From positions 1 to 42,595 of the IMG/VR virus record IMGVR_UViG_3300017963_003879: 42,595 nt of DNA, one strand, 5' to 3'. Positions within the stretch are counted from its first letter, which is position 1; each line of letters starts with the position of its first letter. The position numbers were made by a program, and so were the translations under genes. Below are positions 18,442-26,703 of this stretch, piece after piece. Source of the stretch: a virus. The notes beneath the pieces are model-generated. The model did not search any database. It saw only the letters and a program-made list of their open reading frames with translations, and was not told the DNA's origin.

Positions 18442-21400
18442 ATGCAGTATAATTTAATTAGGAACGGGTCGTTACAAGCACTAACATCGCCTGGTACTGG
18501 TGATATATCATTGACGTACTCGGAGTTGGAAAGTCTACAAAACCAGAATTTTACAAGTTCGGGGGTGGAAATAACAAACTCTGGAATTTTATATCTTGAG
18601 GTAGATCTTTCTCAACGTATAAAAATAGACGGGATACGATTATATGCTGATGATCTCACTAAATCTAGTAATATATCATTTGCTTATAAAAACGAGGAAA
18701 GCGATAGTTATACCCCTTTAAATACATCCGTTGGATCTTATTATTATGCTTCTGCTATAGCAAACCCATCAGCCCCACAGTTTGTCAGAGCTGTTATAAG
18801 TGGCACTAATATAGAGCTATATGAGTTTCAAGTTTTCAATGACGACTACATAGTCGCGTTTGGTACGGATGGTCAATTGTATGCGGAATATATAGACGAC
18901 ACGCCTGTAGGAGATACTGGTACTGCACAGTCAATAGCTCTTTATAATAACGGTACTTCGGTTATACCCGCTGTTGCATATACGTGTATTGATTTAACAG
19001 GTAATGATGGGGATAATTATATTGAGATATCTAATAACATAAATAGCGGGTACGTTTCTTTAGACGATGGTGCATTGATAGAAGATGATGATTTAGATTC
19101 TGATTTTAGATGGTCGGATGGTGAATTTGATGACACACAGGTTAATGGAAATATTGTAGAAACCACAGGTGCAGCAACCGCTGCGTTAAGTCAGATACCT
19201 TCGGATACCAAAACCTATAATTGGTATGTATCGACATCCTGTTGGGATTTCGATCCTGTTAGTAAGCGAATGTTTGTTACTGGTTCTGATGGTATATATA
19301 AACTTTGGGAATACCATTATGAAACAGATACTTATACTTATTTTGGAGAAATAGGTGGAGGTATAATTACCAGCGAAGAATGGGATGGATCAATGTGCTA
19401 TATGAATAATAAAATTTATTCTTTACCACATTCTTCTAGCTACTTTGGATATTATGATCTAGATGGCCCACAAGATAATTGGACTAGCCAGCCTTATCCA
19501 CCAGCTGGAACCGGGAATCATCCTAGAAGACTTTTATGCAGCGATTATAATAGATATATATATTGTATTGATTTTGCTAGATATAATCTTACTAAGGCAT
19601 TCCGTAGATATGATACTGTTACCTCTGGGTGGTCTAGTCTTAGTAATGGGTATAATTGGGTTGGAGAACTTAATAATTTTTCTACATCTTGTTATATGAC
19701 ATATGATACCGATAGAGATTATATTTACGTATCTTTTCAAGTTTCAAGTCAATCAAGTTTATGGTATATTCAGAGATATAATATAGCTGCTGATAGCTGG
19801 AATACTACTTATTATAATCTAAGTAATTTAAAATCAGGCCAGAATAATAGTAGTTATGCCGCTATATCCTATAACAATAACAATTTATGGATTGCTTTTA
19901 GTTCTGATAAAGCTTCCGATGACATCTATAGATTTGATTTTGATACAGGCACAACGGTTAGGCATACTAACATAGGGTGGGAATTGGAATTTTGGTCTTC
20001 TGGTAATGATGATCCTAGAGCCGCATCTTATTTAATAGCAATAGATCCTCTACCCTTTGATATCGCGCCTTCGAGAGTATTTGCGGGTCAGATAGAGGGG
20101 GATCACACTAGAATTTATCAATTTGGACAAGCTGCACAAGGGACTTATACGTCTCCTATATTTAAATTAGATGATAAATACAAATCTAGTTATTTTGTAA
20201 TTGATGGGGAGACTGACTCATCAACAGGAAGTATAAGTTATGACCCCTATATTTACAATGGAACTATAAGAGTTAAAAACAGTGATACAGCACCGCTTAC
20301 AGTAGACGAGGTGTATTATGCGTATAGTTATGGTTATATAGGTAGATGGAGGCCTTATATTAATTCACTTACTCAGCCTTGGAAGACGATTACGGCTGAT
20401 AGTGGTTATACGGCCTATGCGGCTATTGTTGATAGAAGAACTGGTAATATAGCGTTTTCAATGAAAAGGGACGCTGGTGGTGATGAAAATAGTTACGTGT
20501 ATATATTTAATAGATCTGGAAGTATACTGTATAGTACTAGTATATCACCTGATCATTGGACTTATGCTTTTAATGCTTATATGGACTTTGATAAAAACGG
20601 CGGTATTTGGGGGTATGCAGATCATGGTGGATCCTTCAACGACAGACATCTTATACATTTTGCGGATAATTTAAATGTTCAAGCTGACATAAGTGACGGA
20701 AGTGATTTTGTATATACGTTAGCAGCGGAGATGGACGGGGATGGGGTGTGGTATATACATCAACAAGACAAAATTCTCTATCATTTGAGTTGGGATGGAT
20801 CAGTACAACATACTATACCGTTGTTAGATCCTGTGTGGTTGTGTGGTACACTAGACAACGGGTGTTGGGTTAATGATAGATCTTTGAGCCAGTTATTAAG
20901 GTATGATAGCGACGGCGCTTTAGTTAAAACAGTGGATATAAGTGGTATCCAAGACGATGATTATATAGACGCAATGTGCCATGATTTTAATAATGGGTGC
21001 TGGTTTAGGATTAATCATAATATATTTCACATGACTTCTGTGGGTGTGATAGATGTCGGGCCAGTTTATGCTGTTAATACCAATAGATTACAACCATCAC
21101 ACAACGGTGTATATGTGCTTAGAACATCGACCCCAGACACACTGTTTTTTATAAGTAATGCGGGAATTATAGAAAAAACACAAGCATTGACTGGTTCTTC
21201 TAGAACCGTGTTTGGTGCGTTTTCCTATAATTATGATGATTTTGTTGATTTTAAAACGACAGGGATATTACCAATATCATATGATCCAGTATGGGGCACT
21301 GGAGGATCAGCAGAGTGGTTAGAAGTAAGAAAGGATGGTTATTTTCTGCCGAAACATTCATACCATCAAGCAGAAATTACTTTGCGGGGGGAAGCAGAAC

Positions 21401-21552
21401 TAACAAAAGTTATAATGGCTCCAGCAATAAAAACAGAAGATATACCAGCTGGACAATATAAAAATATATATATTAGATCAAACATACCAGAGAGTGCTGG
21501 ACTAGGAGATTACTCAACAAGACTTAAAACATGGTGGGGGTTAGAAGAATAA
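18442..21552 (+). CDS. receptor-binding-like protein with two beta-propellers (1036 residues)
   Basis: Residues about 1-135 are discoidin-like (LEVDLSQRIKIDGIRLYADD ... FQVFND). Residues about 255-545 show repeated kelch-like blades: a small residue, hydrophobic strands, aromatic Y/W, then a D-T or D-W turn (YDTVTSGWSSL, YNIAADSWNTT, FDFDTGT). Residues about 650-920 show a second propeller with NHL-like blades (DKNGGIWGYAD, AEMDGDGVWYI, DNGCWVND, HNGVYVLR). Residues about 955-1036 share a C-terminal module with the 2095-residue protein (YKNIYIRSN). Propellers in phage fibres usually bind surface glycans or proteins, so a receptor-binding role is plausible. GGAG lies ten bases before the ATG. 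Its TAA overlaps the next ATG by one base. Confidence 0.75.
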   Translation: MQYNLIRNGSLQALTSPGTGDISLTYSELESLQNQNFTSSGVEITNSGILYLEVDLSQRIKIDGIRLYADDLTKSSNISFAYKNEESDSYTPLNTSVGSYYYASAIANPSAPQFVRAVISGTNIELYEFQVFNDDYIVAFGTDGQLYAEYIDDTPVGDTGTAQSIALYNNGTSVIPAVAYTCIDLTGNDGDNYIEISNNINSGYVSLDDGALIEDDDLDSDFRWSDGEFDDTQVNGNIVETTGAATAALSQIPSDTKTYNWYVSTSCWDFDPVSKRMFVTGSDGIYKLWEYHYETDTYTYFGEIGGGIITSEEWDGSMCYMNNKIYSLPHSSSYFGYYDLDGPQDNWTSQPYPPAGTGNHPRRLLCSDYNRYIYCIDFARYNLTKAFRRYDTVTSGWSSLSNGYNWVGELNNFSTSCYMTYDTDRDYIYVSFQVSSQSSLWYIQRYNIAADSWNTTYYNLSNLKSGQNNSSYAAISYNNNNLWIAFSSDKASDDIYRFDFDTGTTVRHTNIGWELEFWSSGNDDPRAASYLIAIDPLPFDIAPSRVFAGQIEGDHTRIYQFGQAAQGTYTSPIFKLDDKYKSSYFVIDGETDSSTGSISYDPYIYNGTIRVKNSDTAPLTVDEVYYAYSYGYIGRWRPYINSLTQPWKTITADSGYTAYAAIVDRRTGNIAFSMKRDAGGDENSYVYIFNRSGSILYSTSISPDHWTYAFNAYMDFDKNGGIWGYADHGGSFNDRHLIHFADNLNVQADISDGSDFVYTLAAEMDGDGVWYIHQQDKILYHLSWDGSVQHTIPLLDPVWLCGTLDNGCWVNDRSLSQLLRYDSDGALVKTVDISGIQDDDYIDAMCHDFNNGCWFRINHNIFHMTSVGVIDVGPVYAVNTNRLQPSHNGVYVLRTSTPDTLFFISNAGIIEKTQALTGSSRTVFGAFSYNYDDFVDFKTTGILPISYDPVWGTGGSAEWLEVRKDGYFLPKHSYHQAEITLRGEAELTKVIMAPAIKTEDIPAGQYKNIYIRSNIPESAGLGDYSTRLKTWWGLEE

Positions 21553-23924
21553 TGGATGCTACATATATTTCAAGTAATCAATTTATAGTAAGTACAGATA
21601 GAACTAGTGAATTTATCGCGGGGAGAAGATTAAAACTAGATTGTTTAGGGGACGGCATAAAGTACTGTACCGTTGATAGCGCTACTGTATCAGGATTATA
21701 CACAATTATTACTACTAAGGAAAGCGAGCTTACTTCTAATTTATCCACCGCCCTGTATGGAATAGTTGAGCCTGGAGAATCTGGAAGTTTACCTGATCAC
21801 AATCATGACGGTAGCGAAGGTAGTGGAGGCACTTTAAGTATATCCGGAGGTGGAACTTCTGATGTTCAAACATTTCTGGATTTAACAGATACGCCTAGTA
21901 GTTATGGCGGAGCTGGACAATATGTTATAACTACTGCTTCTGGATTAGAATTTAGCACACCACCGAGTTCAGTTATATCCGATTATTATGGATATGAACT
22001 CGTTGAGACTATAGAAGCATCCGATGAAACCATTGATGTAACTATTAGTGGTTTAGACGGGGCTTATGATAAAGAAATATATATAACTTTTAGTTTAGAA
22101 GGCACTGGTGTTGGAGCGACGTTATTATCAGCTCAATTTAACGGTGATACAGGTAATAACTATAATATTAGGTGGGATGGTACTACTACTGGTGGAGCTA
22201 ATAGTAATGGGGAGGCCACAACCAATTCGTCTTTATCTTTGGGATATGCTCCATTAAATGGTGGGGCCGCTGGATATGCGAATATATTTATAGAATCGAC
22301 TCAGGAAAAAAATTCTATAGCTCATTTATCTAGAGCTGATAATAGATATTATGCTTATGCAGGATTTTGGACTAATACTGTTGATGATGTTATTTCTATA
22401 AGAATATTTACTACTGATGATGTAACTGGATATGTTAGGGTTTATAAATTCAAACCCATATCAATGCCTATACCAGACGGATCTAAAGGTGTACAAACTA
22501 TTAGCTACGACTACTTGACCGCTAGTGGTATAACCATTAACCCTGGAACTATATATTTGAATGATGGAGTTAGTGAGCGACTTTGTAGTGTATCACAACA
22601 ATTTACAAAGGAAGTAACTGGATTATCATCGGCTACTTGGTATTATTTATATGTAAATCCTGCGGGGGTAGAAATTACCTCTGATAACATAGAATATTCT
22701 ACGACAGCCCCAGAATTGAACTGGAATAGATATGGATATTATCATACAACTAGTTCTGGCTGGAGATGTATAGGATCATTTTATGCGAATGTATCTAGTT
22801 CGATTGGTATATTTGAACGGAGAGATAATAAAATACATTTTGGTAGCGCAGCTAACTCTGGGGACATGACTTTAACTACTAGTTATGAAACTTTTACATG
22901 GCGTGTGCCTAAATGGGAAGGCGGTATGTCTATAGGTAAGATACTCTTGTCTGCTAATGATGCGAACAAACCATATATATATTATAGACCTAAAGATAGT
23001 AACTGGGGCGGGCATATACTTGCTAGGTCTGCGTCTACTGGAACTGGTGGTTGGTTTACTACTATGGCTGATATGATGTATAATTCAGACGGGCAGGTAG
23101 AATGTTGGGTTTCAGACTCATATTCTTCTGGTAATATTTATTATTTTCAATCTGGTTTTTATTTGCCGGATCTTATTTATACAGGTGCCGCTGCACAACT
23201 TGGTACAACACAAGACGATACTTTAGTCTCTCTGTATGAGGGTAAGCAGTCTGTTAAATTAGAATATGCTACCGCTAGTGGAATTTATGTGAACCCCGGA
23301 AAAGTAGAAATTAATGGCGTATTATATAAAGTAACTAGTCAATTGACTAAGCAGCTTACTGGTATGGCGTCCGACGACTGGTATTATCTTTATGCTAAAC
23401 CACCTACGTCTGGTAAGATTATTACAACAAATGAAATAGAATATACTAATACAGAACCAACAGAAGATTTGGTTAGGATGGGTTATTTTCACAGCACTAA
23501 TACAAATTGGAGATGCATAGGAGCTGTTTATTCTAATTCAAGTAGCGATATATCCCCCTTTGTTATAGTAGATAATAGATTTAAATTTGCCGATTCTTAC
23601 ATAAGGGATGTTAATGCAAGTACTGTTAGTACATGGACAACTGCTATATTTACAGTTCCATTTGGAAATACACATGTGGATTTTAGAATTTTGGGACTTT
23701 ATGGTGACTCTGCGAGTAGTGTGATTTATAGGAGAAAGGGCGACTCTGGCGCTGGATTTATTATAGTATCTGTAAGAAATGATAGTACACGTGATACTAG
23801 TATGCCCGTTTTACCTGTTAATGATAATAAACAGGGAGAATATTACTGGACTGGTGGCACTAGTAATGCTGTTACTTTTGATACACTGGGGTATGTGATA
23901 CCAGAAGCAATATACAACCGATAA
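21552..23924 (+). CDS. tail fibre protein with tandem C-terminal duplication (790 residues)
   Basis: The N-terminus (FIVSTDRTSEFIAGRRLKL ... STALYGIVEPG) matches the common phage tail-fibre opening module. DHNHDG and FLDLTDTPSSYGGAGQ, also frequent in phage fibres, follow near residues 85-140. A beta-sandwich occupies about 140-305. Two related units of about 230-250 residues begin near 311 and 563; both have LTASGI-or-ATASGI, NPG, WYYLY, NxIEY, GYYHTT-or-GYFHST and WRCIG. The start is set at the ATG of the TAATG junction. An in-frame ATG 21 bases earlier (21531) would overlap the previous gene by 22 bases and adds only seven residues lacking the fibre motif. It acts in the virion tail and probably contacts the host surface. 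Confidence 0.8.
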   Translation: MDATYISSNQFIVSTDRTSEFIAGRRLKLDCLGDGIKYCTVDSATVSGLYTIITTKESELTSNLSTALYGIVEPGESGSLPDHNHDGSEGSGGTLSISGGGTSDVQTFLDLTDTPSSYGGAGQYVITTASGLEFSTPPSSVISDYYGYELVETIEASDETIDVTISGLDGAYDKEIYITFSLEGTGVGATLLSAQFNGDTGNNYNIRWDGTTTGGANSNGEATTNSSLSLGYAPLNGGAAGYANIFIESTQEKNSIAHLSRADNRYYAYAGFWTNTVDDVISIRIFTTDDVTGYVRVYKFKPISMPIPDGSKGVQTISYDYLTASGITINPGTIYLNDGVSERLCSVSQQFTKEVTGLSSATWYYLYVNPAGVEITSDNIEYSTTAPELNWNRYGYYHTTSSGWRCIGSFYANVSSSIGIFERRDNKIHFGSAANSGDMTLTTSYETFTWRVPKWEGGMSIGKILLSANDANKPYIYYRPKDSNWGGHILARSASTGTGGWFTTMADMMYNSDGQVECWVSDSYSSGNIYYFQSGFYLPDLIYTGAAAQLGTTQDDTLVSLYEGKQSVKLEYATASGIYVNPGKVEINGVLYKVTSQLTKQLTGMASDDWYYLYAKPPTSGKIITTNEIEYTNTEPTEDLVRMGYFHSTNTNWRCIGAVYSNSSSDISPFVIVDNRFKFADSYIRDVNASTVSTWTTAIFTVPFGNTHVDFRILGLYGDSASSVIYRRKGDSGAGFIIVSVRNDSTRDTSMPVLPVNDNKQGEYYWTGGTSNAVTFDTLGYVIPEAIYNR
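22486..23910 (+). repeat. tandem protein-level duplication in tail fibre gene
   Basis: Two coding units start at about 22486 and 23241. They share the order LTASGITINPG / ATASGIYVNPG, a TKEVTGL / TKQLTGM strand, WYYLY, NIEYS / EIEYT, GYYHT / GYFHS and WRCIGS / WRCIGA. The DNA has diverged, so this is an old internal duplication. The first halves of the units are much better conserved than the second halves. Confidence 0.75.
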
Positions 23925-23933
23925 GGATAATTT

Positions 23934-25679
23934 ATGACTCAGTGGGTTGAAAATAATGATTATCAGTGGGTAGATAATAATGACTCCCAGTGGATAGGTG
24001 CTACTTTTAGCGGAGTTGATCTAGGCGCTTATCTTAAATCTATGATTCAAGCCGCTAGTAATGTTGGCGCTTATGTCAAACCCTTTGAAAGAGCTTCAAA
24101 AGATATTTCAGCGTCGATAGGTTCACAACATAAAAAAGATTTGACAGCTGATATTTTTGGTTATGAACCTATAAATTTACCAGCTATATTAAGAGTGGTA
24201 GAAATAGAGAATCTACCAGCTTCTCTAATTGGTATATTAAATAAGGGTGATAAAGATATATCAGCCGATATTTTTGGTTTCCCCCCTGCCGATTTAGGTG
24301 GTTATTTGAAAGCTTGGTCTATAAAAGATCTTGGAGCTACTTTAAATATTGTTTTTAAAACGAATTTGGGTGCTACCATAACAGCTGTGCAGCCGGATTC
24401 ATTTGATTTGGGGGCTTTTCTAAAGGCTTGGCCACAAGATGATTTACCATCATTAATACATGGGTGGGATACTAAAGATCTAGGAGCTTCATCTATTGGT
24501 GGTTATGGGCCTAATGATATACAAGCATCCATAACTGGTACTGGTGGGTTTAAAGACGCAATGGCTTATATTAAAGGTATGCTGGGTACCGAAGTGCCCG
24601 CTAATTTGTCAGCGACTTTATTAGGATCTTTTAGTTCTGACTTATCAGCTTTTCTTAATATCACGCCTGCTATTAATTTACCAGCTATAATTAATGCAGT
24701 TGGTAAAGCGGTTGATTTAGCTGCAACAATAATACCGAAGGTGATATATATATCCAAAGTATTAGAAGTGTCTTTACTTGAGCATAAAAATCTGCGAGCG
24801 ATGATAAATGCTTCTTGTTTTGGCACGGGCCATAAAAATCTTTCCGCATACATAAGATCTATAGAAAAACTGGATCTGTCAGCCAGTATATTTGGACATG
24901 TGGATATTTCTAGCCACAGGCATGATCTAGCCATGTATATAAATACAGAGGATTACATTGTCGAGGACAGGATAGATATAAGTTTTTTCGGCGAGGATAC
25001 AAGAAAATTTACTCAAGTAAATATAAATTTTACGGCGACGGGGGAATTATACAAAACATTTGATACATTTGATATATTGTTTGGGTTTAAGAATAGAGTA
25101 GACTTAGGCGCAAGCTTAACTGGTGTACTCACATCATCTGATCTAGGCGCTACTTTGACGCCTATATGGGATTGGAATTATACGGAACTACCTTATTATG
25201 TAAAACCAAAAACCCATGAAGTGGTAATAAAATTTGACGAAAAGTGGAGAGAAAGATGGCGTAGATTTGTAGAAATATTCTTTGATTTCACTGGTAGTAG
25301 CCCATATCACTATTTTTACGTGAGTGGATCAAATGAAGTATATAGAGTAGATAGGACTAGACATTGGACTGTATGGTTTAAGTCGTATGATGAAGTCGAA
25401 GGCAGTATGATAGATCGACATAATGTCAGACAAAAACATATGTTTAGGGTATCTGACTATAATACTGTAGATGAAGCGGTTAGAGATTTTATAGATAGAG
25501 TGTCTGCATATAGAGAAAGAAATCTTTCAGCATTTATATACGGTATACTTCCCACCCATTCAAATTTGAGTGCAAGTATAGTACCGGATATAAAATATTC
25601 GTGGGTAAAACACTTAAATGCATCTATAACACCCTTCCATTCCTTTGATATGGGTGCATCTATAAATGGTGTCCCATAA
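23934..25679 (+). CDS. dodecad-repeat structural protein (581 residues)
   Basis: The N-terminus repeats QWVENND / QWVDNND / QWIG. From residue about 28 to 340 the protein is a chain of units of about 12-13 residues (some longer) with consensus [DN]-[LI]-x-A-x-[IL] followed by a turn: DLGAYL, DISASI, DLTADI, NLPAIL, DLGATL, NLSATL and others. Further copies occur at about 390-410 and 515-580, separated by non-repeat inserts, one of them rich in Trp, Arg and Tyr (about 425-510). The regular hydrophobic spacing suggests a beta-solenoid rod, but this is inferred. It has no signal peptide, membrane helix or Cys pattern. It follows the tail fibre gene and ends the structural block, so a fibre shaft or spike is likely. 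Two copies of the same motif occur in the gene at 1691. Confidence 0.7.
   Translation: MTQWVENNDYQWVDNNDSQWIGATFSGVDLGAYLKSMIQAASNVGAYVKPFERASKDISASIGSQHKKDLTADIFGYEPINLPAILRVVEIENLPASLIGILNKGDKDISADIFGFPPADLGGYLKAWSIKDLGATLNIVFKTNLGATITAVQPDSFDLGAFLKAWPQDDLPSLIHGWDTKDLGASSIGGYGPNDIQASITGTGGFKDAMAYIKGMLGTEVPANLSATLLGSFSSDLSAFLNITPAINLPAIINAVGKAVDLAATIIPKVIYISKVLEVSLLEHKNLRAMINASCFGTGHKNLSAYIRSIEKLDLSASIFGHVDISSHRHDLAMYINTEDYIVEDRIDISFFGEDTRKFTQVNINFTATGELYKTFDTFDILFGFKNRVDLGASLTGVLTSSDLGATLTPIWDWNYTELPYYVKPKTHEVVIKFDEKWRERWRRFVEIFFDFTGSSPYHYFYVSGSNEVYRVDRTRHWTVWFKSYDEVEGSMIDRHNVRQKHMFRVSDYNTVDEAVRDFIDRVSAYRERNLSAFIYGILPTHSNLSASIVPDIKYSWVKHLNASITPFHSFDMGASINGVP
24016..24957 (+). repeat. array of ~12-residue [DN]LxAx[IL] coding repeats
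   Basis: Roughly two dozen degenerate units lie in a row in the coding frame. Each opens with Asp or Asn, then Leu/Ile, a variable residue (often Gly, Pro or Ser), Ala, a variable residue and Ile/Leu. Spacing is mostly 12-13 residues, with some longer units. At DNA level the opening often reads GATTTAGGAGCT-like but varies widely, so selection is on the protein pattern rather than recent DNA amplification. Confidence 0.75.
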
Positions 25680-25702
25680 TTTTTATTTTGTTCATTTTCT
25701 CT

Positions 25703-25734
25703 CTAGCAAATGCGTGATTATATTCTATAATATA
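25703..25734 (+). promoter_or_regulatory. phage promoter, copy B (CTAGCAAAT ... TATAAT)
   Basis: TATAAT at 25726-25731 lies in ATATTCTATAATATA, with CTAGCA at the -35 position 17 bases upstream, inside CTAGCAAAT. It has the same length and layout as copy A at 4844. It drives the nucleotide metabolism and replication operon starting at 25779, leaving a leader of about 40 bases. No other comparable promoter is visible between here and the end of the window, so this site probably serves many downstream genes. Confidence 0.8.
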
Positions 25735-25744
25735 GTCGTGAATG

Positions 25745-25763
25745 GAAATTTTAGATAAATTTC
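25745..25763 (+). other. leader hairpin before the thymidylate synthase-like gene
   Basis: GAAATTT and AAATTTC form a perfect seven-pair stem around a TAGAT loop. It sits in the leader just after promoter B and directly before the GAGGGAG ribosome site (25764-25770). It contains one G-C pair only, so it is weak. It could affect mRNA stability or ribosome access, or be chance. Confidence 0.3.
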
Positions 25764-25778
25764 GAGGGAGATGTTTAT

Positions 25779-26435
25779 ATGAATTTAGAGTTTATAGAAG
25801 CGACTACACTTCCAGACGCATGGTTTCAATGCGTTTATAGAATATTAGAAGTCGGATCAAAATATACAATAGATAGAGGAAGTTACAAGGGGCAACAGCG
25901 CCTCGAATTTGATTATATAACTGTCCATATAAAACACCCAGGAGTCAGACCCCTGATTCCTGATATCCCACCAGCTTTAGGTATACCTAACCCTGTAGCA
26001 GAAGGATACATTGAAGAATACCTACCTTATTTAATGACATCAATCAAACAACCTGAAGAAGATTATACATACGGCGAAAGACTAGAATATCAAATTCAAG
26101 CTGTTATAGATATGTTCAAAAATGATGGTTATAGAACCAATCAGGCGTGTATGTCCGTATCTATGCCAAGCGACATAGATTTAGGTGATCCACCCTGCTT
26201 GAGGTCTATCGATTGTCGGATTAAAGACGGTAAACTTCATTTTGTGGTTTATTTTAGATCTTGGTGCCTATGGAATGGTTTCCCAGCTAATCTCGGCGCT
26301 ATACAGATTATGAAAGAGTATATGTCATCAGAAATAGGTGTGGAAGATGGTGAGATAATTGCTTCGTCGAAAGGAATGCATTTGTATGACTATGCATGGG
26401 ATATAGCTAAATTAAGGACTTATAAAAATGAATAA
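25779..26435 (+). CDS. thymidylate synthase-like protein, archaeal type
   Basis: Thymidylate synthase methylates dUMP to dTMP with methylene-tetrahydrofolate; relatives hydroxymethylate dUMP or dCMP. The 218-residue length fits the short archaeal-type family better than the longer bacterial ThyA. PPC140 carries the expected nucleophile Cys. R160-S161 and P169-A170-N171 match the phosphate- and base-binding RS ... PxN block, where Asn favours a uracil base. H201-L-Y203 matches the HxY motif. The position usually Asp after RSx appears to be Cys163, which is unusual. GAGGGAG lies eight bases before the ATG. It is first in the operon driven by promoter B, upstream of NDK and MazG. It may make dTMP or a modified pyrimidine; the sequence does not decide between these. 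Confidence 0.75.
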   Translation: MNLEFIEATTLPDAWFQCVYRILEVGSKYTIDRGSYKGQQRLEFDYITVHIKHPGVRPLIPDIPPALGIPNPVAEGYIEEYLPYLMTSIKQPEEDYTYGERLEYQIQAVIDMFKNDGYRTNQACMSVSMPSDIDLGDPPCLRSIDCRIKDGKLHFVVYFRSWCLWNGFPANLGAIQIMKEYMSSEIGVEDGEIIASSKGMHLYDYAWDIAKLRTYKNE

Positions 26436-26703
26436 ACAATTCATAAGTAAATTTTGGGAAAAAGTATCAAAGTGTAAACACGAAAATATGAACCCGAATT
26501 ATTTTGAACACGTGCCGTGTGGAACTCCTTATTGCAGTGGACACGAAGAACATTGTTTAGATTGTGGAGTTTTCATAACCAGATGTGGTTGTGGTTTTAA
26601 CAATGGTATGAGTGGGTGGCCGGATAGAAGGTGGCGAGAAATAGAACGCAAAAAGGAAATGGAATGGAGAAGAAAATATGCAAAGAACGCTAGCAATAAT
26701 TAA
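26428..26703 (+). CDS. Cys/His-rich small phage protein, 91 residues
   Basis: The product contains CKHEN, PNYFEHVPCGTPYC, HCLDCG and RCGCG followed by a GMSGWPDRRWR segment. This is enough Cys and His for one or two zinc sites. The C-terminus is basic and helical. I recall similar small conserved proteins in diverse phage genomes but know no function. It overlaps the gene before it by eight bases and the NDK gene after it by 26, so it is translated as part of the nucleotide operon. A DNA- or RNA-binding or regulatory role is possible but unproven. Confidence 0.65.
   Translation: MNKQFISKFWEKVSKCKHENMNPNYFEHVPCGTPYCSGHEEHCLDCGVFITRCGCGFNNGMSGWPDRRWREIERKKEMEWRRKYAKNASNN

Noticed and set aside
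24566-24934. Minus-strand open frame (122 codons) opposite the repeat protein
   Set aside because: It is opposite the dodecad repeat array, whose regular codon pattern keeps stops out of the other strand; no motif is present.
25680-25702. T-rich run after the repeat protein as a terminator
   Set aside because: No stem precedes the T-rich stretch; nothing more than AT-rich DNA is visible.
25771-25782. Three-codon leader frame (ATG TTT ATA TGA) before the thymidylate synthase-like gene
   Set aside because: The ribosome site directly touches this ATG with no spacer, so it should serve the ATG at 25779.
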